Below, piece after piece: positions 1 to 6,860 of a stretch of DNA of 15,496 nucleotides. The notes below the pieces were generated by a model. It was not told the DNA's origin, did no database searches, and saw only the letters and a list, made by a program, of their open reading frames with translations. The stretch comes from Desulfuromonadaceae bacterium GWC2_58_13 (lineage in GTDB: Bacteria; Desulfobacterota; Desulfuromonadia; Desulfuromonadales; Trichloromonadaceae): the NCBI GenBank assembly GCA_001825565.1, contig MHXM01000054.1:877-16372 (forward strand). Direction: 5' to 3'. Position 1 is the first letter of the stretch. Each line of letters begins with the position of its first letter. The translations under genes and the position numbers were made by a program.

Positions 1-563
1 CGTTCAACGAGGAACCGGTGGCTCGGGCCATCCATGGGTCGCGGATCCCGGTTATTTCAGCGGTCGGGCACGAGGTCGATTACTCCATTGCCGACTTCGC
101 CGCCGATGTGCGGGCGGCGACTCCCAGCGCCGCCGCCGAACTGGTGGCCAAGAGTCGGCTTGAACTGGAAGGACACCTTGACCACCTGGTGCTGCGTCTG
201 GCCGGCCAGATGCGCAATCGTCTCGATTTGTGTCATGAGCGGGTGGATGGTTTGTTGCGTCGCTTGCGTTCGCCACGGCAAGCTCTGGCCATGCACGCGA
301 ATCGTCGGGATGACCTTGAGCGTCGTCTCCGACTGGCCATGCGCCGCCGGCTTCAGGATGGCGACCGGAAGCTGGCAGCGTTGTCCGACCGCCTGAACAG
401 CTTGTCGCCCCTGCAGACGCTGGCGCGGGGTTATGCCATTGTGCTGGCTGGGAAAAGCGGTCAAGCGGTGCGGGACGCCGCAACCTTGAACACGGGAGAC
501 GTGGTGGAACTACGTTTTCACAAAGGTCGAGCGGCAGCGACCATCATCGAGGCAGAGTCATGA
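1..563 (+). CDS. xseA: Exodeoxyribonuclease VII large subunit, C-terminal part (5' end outside window)
   Basis: This is the C-terminal 186 residues of XseA, in frame from base 3, and the start lies upstream of the window. XseA with XseB forms exonuclease VII, a cytoplasmic nuclease that degrades single-stranded DNA to short oligonucleotides in repair. The visible part holds the conserved block SRIPVISAVGHE followed by D, IADF and the TPSAAAE signature. A long basic region rich in R, L and D follows, as expected for the coiled-coil arm that binds XseB copies. The family-typical C-terminal motif SPLQTLARGYAIV and a short beta-rich tail close the protein. Its stop overlaps the next gene's start by 4 bases (ATGA), so the two are probably translationally coupled. 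The identification is firm; only the N-terminal OB-fold and part of the catalytic domain cannot be inspected. Confidence 0.95.
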   Translation, partial: FNEEPVARAIHGSRIPVISAVGHEVDYSIADFAADVRAATPSAAAELVAKSRLELEGHLDHLVLRLAGQMRNRLDLCHERVDGLLRRLRSPRQALAMHANRRDDLERRLRLAMRRRLQDGDRKLAALSDRLNSLSPLQTLARGYAIVLAGKSGQAVRDAATLNTGDVVELRFHKGRAAATIIEAES

Positions 564-1405
564 AAACCGTCTTTTTGTTGCTTTTCCATCTTTGTCTTCC
601 GCTTCTGGCAGGGGCCGGCGAGCTGGTTATCGAGCCTGCGGTGATCGCGGCGGGCGAGGTCGCCCTGATCCGCTGGAGCGACCAGGGAGCGATGGCGGGA
701 ACGGTCGAGTTCAACGGCCGGGTGTTCACCCTCGACAAGACCGATCACGGGGGACGGGCTCTGCTCGGCACCGACCTCGATACCGCGCCGGGGATCTATC
801 CGATTCGGGTCCGCCTGGCTGGTTCAGACCTGCTTGTGAAGGGACATCTGCGGGTGGTTTTGGCCCAGCGCCCGGAAGAACGACTCACCTTACCGGACGC
901 CATGGTGTCGCCGAAGGACCCCGCCATTCTCAAACGGATCGAACGGGAGCAGGTCTTGCTGAAAAGCATTTTTGCCCAGCAGTCGGCCGGAGCCGTTCCG
1001 GGGTCCTTTCGATTGCCGGTGAGCGACCCGATCGGCAGCCTTTTCGGGATGCGTCGGATTCTCAACGGACAGCCCCGTTCGCCCCATGCCGGGATCGATT
1101 TCCGCAGTCCCCGTGGTGCTCCGGTCAAGGCCAGTGCGGCAGGAGTGGTTGCCTACGTGGGCGATCTGTATTATACCGGGTTGACCGCTGTGGTCGACCA
1201 TGGCGGTGGCCTGTTCACCCTGTATTGTCATCTCGGCCAGCTCGACTGCGTCGCCGGTCAGGTTTTGCAGCCCGATGAAATTCTTGGACGGGTCGGCAGT
1301 ACCGGGCGATCGACCGGGGCCCACCTGCACTGGGGGGTCAAGCTGCGAGGCGACCGGATTGATCCGCTGGCGCTGGCGGCCCTTTTGAATGGTAAAAAAT
1401 CTTGA
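560..1405 (+). CDS. Secreted M23 (LytM-type) peptidoglycan endopeptidase
   Basis: The product is a 281-residue predicted periplasmic or envelope metallopeptidase. A signal peptide covers about residues 1–20 (basic start MKT, a leucine-rich core, then a small-residue site ending AGA). Residues 25–100 look like an all-beta Ig-like segment, and residues 150–275 are the M23 peptidase domain. The zinc-site residues are visible: H176 and D180 in the HxxxD motif, H224 in the YCHLG segment, and H255/H257 in HLHWG. With all of these present it should be catalytically active, cleaving peptide cross-links in peptidoglycan, rather than an EnvC/NlpD-type degenerate activator. It sits between xseA and xseB, overlapping xseA by ATGA, so it is probably co-transcribed with them. 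That link seems to be shared expression rather than a shared pathway. The exact cleavage specificity cannot be read from the sequence. Confidence 0.9.
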   Translation: MKTVFLLLFHLCLPLLAGAGELVIEPAVIAAGEVALIRWSDQGAMAGTVEFNGRVFTLDKTDHGGRALLGTDLDTAPGIYPIRVRLAGSDLLVKGHLRVVLAQRPEERLTLPDAMVSPKDPAILKRIEREQVLLKSIFAQQSAGAVPGSFRLPVSDPIGSLFGMRRILNGQPRSPHAGIDFRSPRGAPVKASAAGVVAYVGDLYYTGLTAVVDHGGGLFTLYCHLGQLDCVAGQVLQPDEILGRVGSTGRSTGAHLHWGVKLRGDRIDPLALAALLNGKKS

Positions 1406-1445
1406 CTCTCCATCGCCGCCATGATCATAATCTCACCTCATTGAA

Positions 1446-1450
1446 AAGGA
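1446..1450 (+). promoter_or_regulatory. Ribosome binding site deciding the xseB start
   Basis: AAGGA lies 5 bases before the ATG at 1456. This supports a start there rather than the in-frame TTG at 1402, which overlaps the M23 stop, or the ATG at 1450, which would sit on the Shine-Dalgarno sequence itself. The 18 extra residues from the TTG start do not resemble XseB. Confidence 0.6.
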
Positions 1451-1455
1451 TGGAC

Positions 1456-1683
1456 ATGCCGAAAAAAGAAACCTTCGAAACCGCTCTGAAGGCTCTGGAA
1501 GCCGCTGTTGACAGCCTGGAAAACGAGGATCTTGGGTTAGAGGCTTCACTCTCCCGATTTGAGGGCGGAGTGAAGAGCGCGGCCCTCTGCCAGAAACTGC
1601 TGAAGGATGTCGAAACCCGGGTCGAGCAGCTGATGCGGACCAAGGACGGCGATTTCACCGTGACAAAATTCGAAGAGCCCTGA
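1456..1683 (+). CDS. xseB: Exodeoxyribonuclease VII small subunit
   Basis: This 75-residue protein has the compact two-helix layout of XseB: FETALKALEAAVDSLE, a short turn with the conserved pattern LGLEASLSRFEGGVK, then a second helix ending in a charged tail. Several small subunits coat the coiled-coil arm of XseA and are needed for nuclease activity. The length matches the family (about 70–85 residues). The start at 1456 was chosen for its AAGGA site and because the protein then begins with the usual MPKKxTFE-type N-terminus. The gene follows the M23 peptidase by about 50 bases and precedes ispA by 22 bases. The pairing of xseB with ispA and dxs is a common bacterial gene order and supports the call. 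Confidence 0.93.
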   Translation: MPKKETFETALKALEAAVDSLENEDLGLEASLSRFEGGVKSAALCQKLLKDVETRVEQLMRTKDGDFTVTKFEEP

Positions 1684-1705
1684 TGTCCGCTTTCTGGAGA
1701 CACGG

Positions 1706-2596
1706 ATGGACCTGAAAAGCTATCTCGGGCGACATGCCGCGCTGGTCGACAAAGCCCTGGATGCCTTGCTGCCCGCCAGCGATACTCTTCCGAAGAGCTT
1801 GCACGAGGCGATGCGTTATTCGATGTTTGCCGGGGGCAAGCGTATCCGGCCGATTCTTGCCCTGGCGGCCTGCGAGGCGGTCGGCGGAAATCCTGAATCG
1901 GCTTTGCCGGTGGCTTGCGCCCTGGAAATGATCCACACGTATTCGCTTATCCACGATGACCTGCCGGCCATGGATGACGATGACTTTCGCCGCGGCCGTC
2001 CCACCAGCCACAAGGTTTTCGGCGAGGCGACGGCGATTCTCGCCGGCGACGCTCTGCTGACCCAGGCCTTTGTGCTGCTGTCGAGCCCCTCCGCCTGCGA
2101 GCACATCGCCCCGGAGGTCAGCCTTCGCATCCTTCACACCATCGCCCGTTGTTCCGGTTCCATGGGGATGGTCGGTGGTCAGGTCGTGGACATGGAATCG
2201 GAAGGCAAACAGGTAGATTTTCCGGTACTCGAATACATTCATACCCGCAAGACCGGCGCCTTAATCCTTGCCTCGATCCAATGTGGCGGGCTGGTCGGCG
2301 GCGCCGATACCGAAGCGATGAAGGTGTTGACCGCATATGCCGAAGCGGCTGGCCTGGCTTTCCAGATCGCCGATGACATTCTCGATATCGTTGGCGAACA
2401 GGCTGAACTCGGCAAGGATGTCGGCAGTGACCAGGCCCGTGGCAAGGTGACCTATCCCGCCCTGTTGGGGATGGCCGTGGCGCGGGAACGGTCGCAAGAA
2501 CTCAAGGAACGGGCCATTGATGCCCTGGCACCCTTAGGCGGAGCCGCCGAACCGTTGAAAAACATCGCGCGCTATATTGTTGATCGGAGTTCGTGA
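1706..2596 (+). CDS. ispA: Polyprenyl diphosphate synthase, FPP/GGPP type
   Basis: This 296-residue cytoplasmic prenyltransferase condenses isopentenyl diphosphate with allylic diphosphates to give farnesyl (possibly geranylgeranyl) diphosphate, the precursor of quinone side chains and undecaprenyl phosphate. The GGKRIRP motif lies near residue 45. The first aspartate-rich motif is the bacterial DDxxxxD form, D84-D85-L-P-A-M-D90, followed by RRGRPTSHK. The second, D223-D224-I-L-D227, lies in the FQIADDILD segment. All Mg-diphosphate ligands are present. The four-residue spacing inside the first motif is typical of bacterial short-chain FPP synthases, but chain length cannot be fixed from the sequence alone. 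The ATG at 1706 follows a TGGAGA site. The gene is 47 bases ahead of dxs, the entry enzyme of the same pathway. Confidence 0.95.
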   Translation: MDLKSYLGRHAALVDKALDALLPASDTLPKSLHEAMRYSMFAGGKRIRPILALAACEAVGGNPESALPVACALEMIHTYSLIHDDLPAMDDDDFRRGRPTSHKVFGEATAILAGDALLTQAFVLLSSPSACEHIAPEVSLRILHTIARCSGSMGMVGGQVVDMESEGKQVDFPVLEYIHTRKTGALILASIQCGGLVGGADTEAMKVLTAYAEAAGLAFQIADDILDIVGEQAELGKDVGSDQARGKVTYPALLGMAVARERSQELKERAIDALAPLGGAAEPLKNIARYIVDRSS

Positions 2597-2616
2597 TTCT
2601 GTGAACCCGGTTTTTT

Positions 2617-2641
2617 CAATTGAACAACAGGTTGTCAATTG
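2617..2641 (+). promoter_or_regulatory. Inverted repeat / hairpin just before dxs
   Basis: The left arm CAATTGA-(A)-CAA (2617–2627) pairs with the right arm TTGTCAATTG (2632–2641). This gives ten base pairs with one bulged A around a CAGG loop (2628–2631). It ends two bases before the preferred dxs ATG at 2644, and the loop carries the only Shine-Dalgarno-like bases. It could modulate dxs translation or be a protein-binding palindrome. The structure is seen directly; a function is inferred. Confidence 0.4.
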
Positions 2642-2643
2642 CC

Positions 2644-4554
2644 ATGAGCATTCTTAAAACAGTGGAGTCCCCCCGAGATCTGAAACGACTTTCTCCGGCA
2701 GAACTTAAAACCCTGGCGGAAGAGATTCGTGAACAAATCATCGAAACAGTTTCCGTAACCGGCGGCCATCTCGCCAGTTCTTTGGGCGTGGTAGAGCTGA
2801 CCATCGCTCTGCATCGGGTTCTCAATACCCCAAAGGATAAAATCGTCTGGGACGTCGGGCACCAGGCCTACGCCCACAAGCTGTTGACCGGCCGGCGGGA
2901 ACGTTTCGGAACCCTGCGCCAGCTCGACGGCATCAGCGGGTTTCCCAAACGCGCGGAAAGTCCCTACGACGCCTTCGACGTCGGTCACAGCAGTACCTCG
3001 ATTTCAGCGGCTCTGGGCATGGCGACCGCCCGCGATGCCTGCGGCGGGTCGGAGAAGGTGGTAGCCGTTATCGGTGACGGTTCGCTGACCTCGGGGTTGG
3101 CCTTTGAAGGGCTGAACCAGGCCGGCCACCTCAAAAAGGATCTGATCGTCATTCTTAACGATAACGAAATGTCGATCTCGCCCAATGTTGGGGCGCTGGC
3201 CTCATTTCTCAGTCGCAAGATGACTTCCGATCTGTTTGTCCGGCTCAAGAAAGATGCGAAAAGCTTTCTCGTCGGCATGCCGCATTTTGGCAAGGATCTG
3301 CTCAATCTGGCTCGGCGCGCCGAGGATTCGCTCAAGGGGTTCTTTACTCCCGGGATGCTGTTCGAGGCTTTCGGCTTTGATTACGTGGGGCCGGTTGACG
3401 GACACCGGCTCGACGACCTGATCGAGACTTTGGAAAACGTATCCCGCCTCAAAGGGCCGGTCCTTTTGCATGTTCTGACGCAAAAAGGCAAAGGGTATCT
3501 CCCCGCCGAGCAGAATCCCGCCCTGTTTCATGGCGTCGGTCCGTTCGATCGCGAGAGTGGCGAAGTCAAGGCTGGCAAGGGCGGGACGGAAAGCTACACC
3601 GCGGTCTTCGGCAAGGCGCTGGTGAAACTCGCCGAACAGGATGACCGGGTGGTGGCAATTACCGCCGCCATGCTCGAAGGGACCGGGCTCAAGGAGTTTT
3701 CACAGAAATTTCCCGAGCGCTTCTACGATGTGGGGATTGCCGAACAACACGCCGTCACTTTTGCGGCCGGTCTGGCCAGCCACGGAATGCGGCCGACCGT
3801 TGCCCTGTATTCAACCTTCCTGCAACGCGCCTACGACAATGTGCTGCACGACGTCTGCCTGCAGAACCTCCCGGTTGCCTTCGCCCTCGATCGCGGAGGA
3901 CTGGTTGGCGCCGACGGGCCAACCCATCACGGGGTATTCGACTATTCGTACCTGCGGCATATCCCCAATCTGACCTTCATGGTTCCACGGGACGAAGTCG
4001 AGCTTCAGCGCGCCGTACAAACCTCTCTGACGGTCGACGGCCCCTTTGCCTACCGGTATCCCCGGGGCAACGGGCTGGGGCTTACGCGACCTGGGAAAAT
4101 CCTCCCGGTCCCTGTTGGAACGGGCGAGAAACTGCGTGACGGCCATGATGGTTCGATCATCGCCATCGGCGTGGGAGTGGCTACCGCCATGCAGGCGGCG
4201 GAGTTGCTTGAGCAGGAGGGGATTTCCCTGGCGGTGGTCGATGCCCGTTTCGTCAAGCCGCTGGATCGCGATCTGCTCATCGACGAAGCCTGCCGGACCG
4301 GATTTTTGGTGACCGTGGAAGAAAACGCCCTGCAAGGAGGATTCGGCTCCGCCGTGCTCGAACTCCTGGCGGAGGAGCGGCTGGCCGTAAAGACACTTCG
4401 CTTCGGGGTTCCCGACTGTTTTGTCGAACAGGGATCCCAAGCCCAGTTGCGGCAGCGGATCGGCCTCGACTGTGACAGCCTGGTCCAAAGGATTCGCGGG
4501 TTTATCGGGCAGAACGAGCCCCAAAGGGTTCCCGTTTCCGGCGCAGCCGTGTAA
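2644..4554 (+). CDS. dxs: 1-Deoxy-D-xylulose-5-phosphate synthase
   Basis: This 636-residue thiamine-diphosphate enzyme joins pyruvate and glyceraldehyde 3-phosphate to give DXP, the first step of the MEP isoprenoid pathway (also feeding thiamine and pyridoxal synthesis). The N-terminal domain holds TGGH (H42) and DVGHQAYAHK. Its TPP/Mg motif is GDGSLTSG from G144, ending at N174 in NDNEMS. The FGFDYVGPVDGH segment lies in the middle, and the pyrimidine-binding domain carries the catalytic glutamate E367 in GIAEQHA, followed by DRGGLVGADGPTHHG. A C-terminal transketolase domain closes it. The length is normal and all key residues are present. In-frame TTG codons at 2620 and 2632 could extend it by up to eight residues, but the ATG is preferred because MSILKTVESPRDLKRL matches the usual N-terminus. 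The Shine-Dalgarno sequence is weak and lies in a hairpin loop. Confidence 0.96.
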   Translation: MSILKTVESPRDLKRLSPAELKTLAEEIREQIIETVSVTGGHLASSLGVVELTIALHRVLNTPKDKIVWDVGHQAYAHKLLTGRRERFGTLRQLDGISGFPKRAESPYDAFDVGHSSTSISAALGMATARDACGGSEKVVAVIGDGSLTSGLAFEGLNQAGHLKKDLIVILNDNEMSISPNVGALASFLSRKMTSDLFVRLKKDAKSFLVGMPHFGKDLLNLARRAEDSLKGFFTPGMLFEAFGFDYVGPVDGHRLDDLIETLENVSRLKGPVLLHVLTQKGKGYLPAEQNPALFHGVGPFDRESGEVKAGKGGTESYTAVFGKALVKLAEQDDRVVAITAAMLEGTGLKEFSQKFPERFYDVGIAEQHAVTFAAGLASHGMRPTVALYSTFLQRAYDNVLHDVCLQNLPVAFALDRGGLVGADGPTHHGVFDYSYLRHIPNLTFMVPRDEVELQRAVQTSLTVDGPFAYRYPRGNGLGLTRPGKILPVPVGTGEKLRDGHDGSIIAIGVGVATAMQAAELLEQEGISLAVVDARFVKPLDRDLLIDEACRTGFLVTVEENALQGGFGSAVLELLAEERLAVKTLRFGVPDCFVEQGSQAQLRQRIGLDCDSLVQRIRGFIGQNEPQRVPVSGAAV

Positions 4555-4601
4555 AATGAAGTTGTTGACTGCAATTATCTGTTAAGCGGACGAGGGAGCG
4601 A

Positions 4602-5480
4602 ATGGCAGGAGCTGGCGACAACAATCTGAATGAAGAACTGCAGCGACGCCTTTTCCGGATGCAGGAAATAGCCCCGCCTTCGGCGATGGCGCAAGAGATT
4701 CTTGGCTTGGTCACCGATGAGCAGGCCGATCTTGAGGAGGTCGCGGCGACCATCGAAAAATTTCCGGAACTCACCGCCCGAATTCTGCGTTGCGCCAATT
4801 CGGCTTATTATGGGCAGCGCGGCAAAATCTATTCGGTGGCCGAAGCCATTATCCGGGTCCTCGGGTTATCGGTAACCAAGGCATTGGTTCTATCAATGAC
4901 CCTTGAGAGCGCTTTTCGTCCCCGCAACTGTCCAGGATTCAAAGCCGAACGTTACTGGTTTTCCGCGGTAATGACGGCCAGTCTGGCCCGTAGTCTGGCG
5001 CCGCTGATGAAGACGACGCAACCTCCCGATCCCGGGGCGGCCTACACGGCCGGACTTCTGCACAATATCGGGATTCTCGCTTTGGTTGAGCTGTTCCCGG
5101 AGCAGATGTCCAAGGTCTTCGCCGAGCCCGATGGCGATGCGGAGCGGTCGCTGATGCGATCCCTGCTCGGTGTGGATGGTCAGCAGGCCGGAGCCGTTCT
5201 CGGGCGGCGTTGGGGGTTGCCGGAGCCGCTGGTGCGCTCTATCGCCTCCTGCCGTGAGCCCAAGCACCCGGGAGTGGACGAGCCGCTTCTCATTCTGGTC
5301 AAAATTGCCGTTAGTATCGCCGACAGGCTCTTTCAGGGAACCGGAGTGCTGGATCTGCCGGACGAACTGCATGGCGGTTTGCTTGGCATCGCAGATGTCG
5401 AGGCGGCGGTCGCTCAGATCGCCGAGCGAATCGAAGAATTGCGTTTTATGGCGCAAATGCTTTCCGGAAGTCGGGAATAA
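4602..5480 (+). CDS. HDOD-domain signalling protein
   Basis: The product is a 292-residue cytoplasmic protein made almost wholly of one HDOD domain (about residues 10–215), a non-catalytic relative of HD phosphohydrolases found in bacterial signalling. The N-terminus has the typical IAPPSAMAQEIL and LTARILRCANSAYYG segments, then SVAEAIIRVLGL. The position of the HD metal site reads LLHNIG, with H154 kept but the following aspartate replaced by N155, which fits the usual loss of hydrolase chemistry. The ATG follows a GAGGGAG site and comes 47 bases after dxs. The next gene, a diguanylate cyclase, starts 3 bases after this stop, so the two are surely co-expressed and may act together. No partner or output is evident from the sequence. 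Confidence 0.88.
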   Translation: MAGAGDNNLNEELQRRLFRMQEIAPPSAMAQEILGLVTDEQADLEEVAATIEKFPELTARILRCANSAYYGQRGKIYSVAEAIIRVLGLSVTKALVLSMTLESAFRPRNCPGFKAERYWFSAVMTASLARSLAPLMKTTQPPDPGAAYTAGLLHNIGILALVELFPEQMSKVFAEPDGDAERSLMRSLLGVDGQQAGAVLGRRWGLPEPLVRSIASCREPKHPGVDEPLLILVKIAVSIADRLFQGTGVLDLPDELHGGLLGIADVEAAVAQIAERIEELRFMAQMLSGSRE

Positions 5481-5483
5481 TCC

Positions 5484-6683
5484 ATGAAAAAAGCTCCACT
5501 CAATAAAACTTTGCAGGAGATGACGGCCGTTTTCGACGAAATGTTGGCCTCCCTTTCCACCTTGCAGAGTTTGGGATCGCTGGAATTGAGGTTTTCCGGG
5601 GAGCAGGCACTGATACGGGAAGCCTTGGTTGCCTTGGTCGAAAATTATGGGGTGGAACGGTGCTCCCTGTTTTTGTTGGATAACGGGCAGCTTTGCCCGG
5701 CTGCTGCCGTGGAATGGAAAAATGGCGCAGTGGTGTGCTGTACAACCGGCGAAGATTCCGGCTGCGCCGAAGTCTCTCCGGTCGAATCCGCGGTTATCGA
5801 ACGGGCCTTGGAGCAGAAGTGTGTCCAATATTGCGAGGATAGCTTGAACGATCCCAACCTGCAATCGCTGGCCGAATTGCTTGGCGAGCTGTCCGCAATG
5901 CCCCGCAGCGTTCTTTGTGCGCCGGTTATGGCCAGTGGCGAACCGGTTGGCGTTCTGTCGCTGTCCCACCCCGATCCGGATGCGTTCGGCGCCTGGCAAC
6001 AGCGGTTTGTCCCTCTCTTTTCGCTGTTTCTTGGGCAATCCCTATCCTCAAATCGGTTGCTGCGCAGCCTTGAGAACGAGGTCAAGGAACGTACCCGGCG
6101 CCTGGAAAAAGTTCTCCAGGAGACCCGTCAACTCAAACAGCACTATCAGAAACTTTCCCTGGTTGACTCACTCACCGGTCTTTACAATCGGCGTTTTTTC
6201 TTTTCGGAAGGGAGCATGGTCTTGGCCCGGGCTGTGCGCTACCATCATCCGACCGCCTTCATGATCCTTGATCTTGATGGGTTCAAACGGATCAATGACG
6301 ATTACGGTCACGGTGTCGGCGACATGGTTCTTAAGGATGTTGGCGAGGCTCTGCGTAGCCAGTTACGGGAGTCGGACGTCCTGGCTAGAATCGGCGGCGA
6401 GGAATTCGCGTTGATCCTTCCGGAAACCGCCATTTCAGGGGCCATGGACCTCGGCGGGCGATTGCTGTCAGCCATCCGCAATCTGTGCTGGATGGTCGAC
6501 GGTCGCCAATTGCGTACGACCATAAGTGGCGGTACCGCTGCATTGTCCACCGAGGAGGAGAGTCCGGACTGGGCTCGATTGGCCCACGAAGACCTGCTTG
6601 AGAAGCTCTTCGCCACCGCCGACCGAGCCTTGTATGTCGCCAAGGAAAAAGGTGGAGACAGGATGGTCGACATCTGCTTATAA
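5484..6683 (+). CDS. GAF–GGDEF diguanylate cyclase
   Basis: This 399-residue cytoplasmic protein is predicted to make cyclic di-GMP from two GTP. Residues 1–35 are helical, and residues about 38–195 are a GAF-like sensor domain. Residues 197–227 form a charged coiled coil (LENEVKERTRRLEKVLQ…). The GGDEF domain covers residues 228–399, with LTGLYNRR from residue 230, DLDGFKRIND, and the active-site motif G304-G-E-E-F308, the active GGEEF variant. The product-inhibition I-site RxxD is intact as R295-E-S-D298, exactly five residues before GGEEF, so feedback control by c-di-GMP is expected. The GAF part is unusually cysteine-rich: eight Cys lie between residues 60 and 145. There is no transmembrane segment, so the input is intracellular. 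The gene is coupled to the upstream HDOD gene by a 3-base gap. Confidence 0.92.
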   Translation: MKKAPLNKTLQEMTAVFDEMLASLSTLQSLGSLELRFSGEQALIREALVALVENYGVERCSLFLLDNGQLCPAAAVEWKNGAVVCCTTGEDSGCAEVSPVESAVIERALEQKCVQYCEDSLNDPNLQSLAELLGELSAMPRSVLCAPVMASGEPVGVLSLSHPDPDAFGAWQQRFVPLFSLFLGQSLSSNRLLRSLENEVKERTRRLEKVLQETRQLKQHYQKLSLVDSLTGLYNRRFFFSEGSMVLARAVRYHHPTAFMILDLDGFKRINDDYGHGVGDMVLKDVGEALRSQLRESDVLARIGGEEFALILPETAISGAMDLGGRLLSAIRNLCWMVDGRQLRTTISGGTAALSTEEESPDWARLAHEDLLEKLFATADRALYVAKEKGGDRMVDICL

Positions 6684-6710
6684 CGTTTGTGTAAAAATAT
6701 GCATTATGGT

Positions 6711-6734
6711 AGGCTTTTGCCTCCGGGTGGGAGG
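6711..6734 (+). other. Two mutually exclusive small hairpins after the GGDEF gene
   Basis: AGGC-TTTT-GCCT (6711–6722) and CCTCC-GGGTG-GGAGG (6720–6734) share bases 6720–6722, so only one can form at a time. They lie between the GGDEF stop and the terminator-like hairpin. This may be chance in a 177-base gap or a small regulatory leader. No known riboswitch core is recognisable. Confidence 0.2.
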
Positions 6735-6749
6735 TGACGCGGTAAATAT

Positions 6750-6783
6750 CGGCGGCGGTTTAATTGACCTGTCGCCGTTTTTT
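6750..6783 (+). terminator. Rho-independent-type terminator after the GGDEF gene
   Basis: CGGCG (6750–6754) pairs with CGCCG (6773–6777). Inside, across a small internal loop, GGT (6757–6759) pairs with ACC (6767–6769). Six T residues (6778–6783) follow at once. The stem is imperfect, but its position about 70 bases after the GGDEF stop and the T run fit the end of the xseA–GGDEF transcript. Confidence 0.5.
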
Positions 6784-6800
6784 CAGACCGTCATCCCTGT

Positions 6801-6816
6801 TGGTTGGCCCATTGCG
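6801..6816 (+). promoter_or_regulatory. Possible sigma-54 (RpoN) promoter for the acetate-kinase-like gene
   Basis: TTGG with GG at 6802–6803 and TTGC with GC at 6814–6815 are separated by exactly ten bases, the -24/-12 spacing required by sigma-54. The -12 element TTGC is good, but the -24 element (TGGTTGG instead of TGGCACG) is only partial. Transcription would start near 6826, about 35 bases before the ATG. No convincing sigma-70 promoter was seen in this gap. The call is tentative. Confidence 0.3.
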
Positions 6817-6860
6817 GTGTGGTTAACTGTTGATTTGCCTGATTGATGAGAGGTGCCATA

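Noticed and set aside
1402..1455. N-terminal extension of xseB from a TTG overlapping the M23 stop
   Set aside because: The extra 18 residues do not resemble XseB, and a good AAGGA site is placed for the ATG at 1456.
4893..6038. A 381-codon open frame on the - strand across the HDOD and GGDEF genes
   Set aside because: It lies opposite two clearly recognisable genes. Its Gln/His/Arg/Gly-rich translation has no domain and is typical of antisense frames in GC-rich DNA.
6701..6740. Possible GEMM (c-di-GMP) riboswitch: ATGGTAG followed by GCC and a later GTGACGC after a GGDEF gene
   Set aside because: The fragments are in the wrong order and the conserved 5' half (GGCAAAC… and GGGACGCAAAGCC in sequence before ATGGTAG) is absent. 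The similarity is limited to short words.
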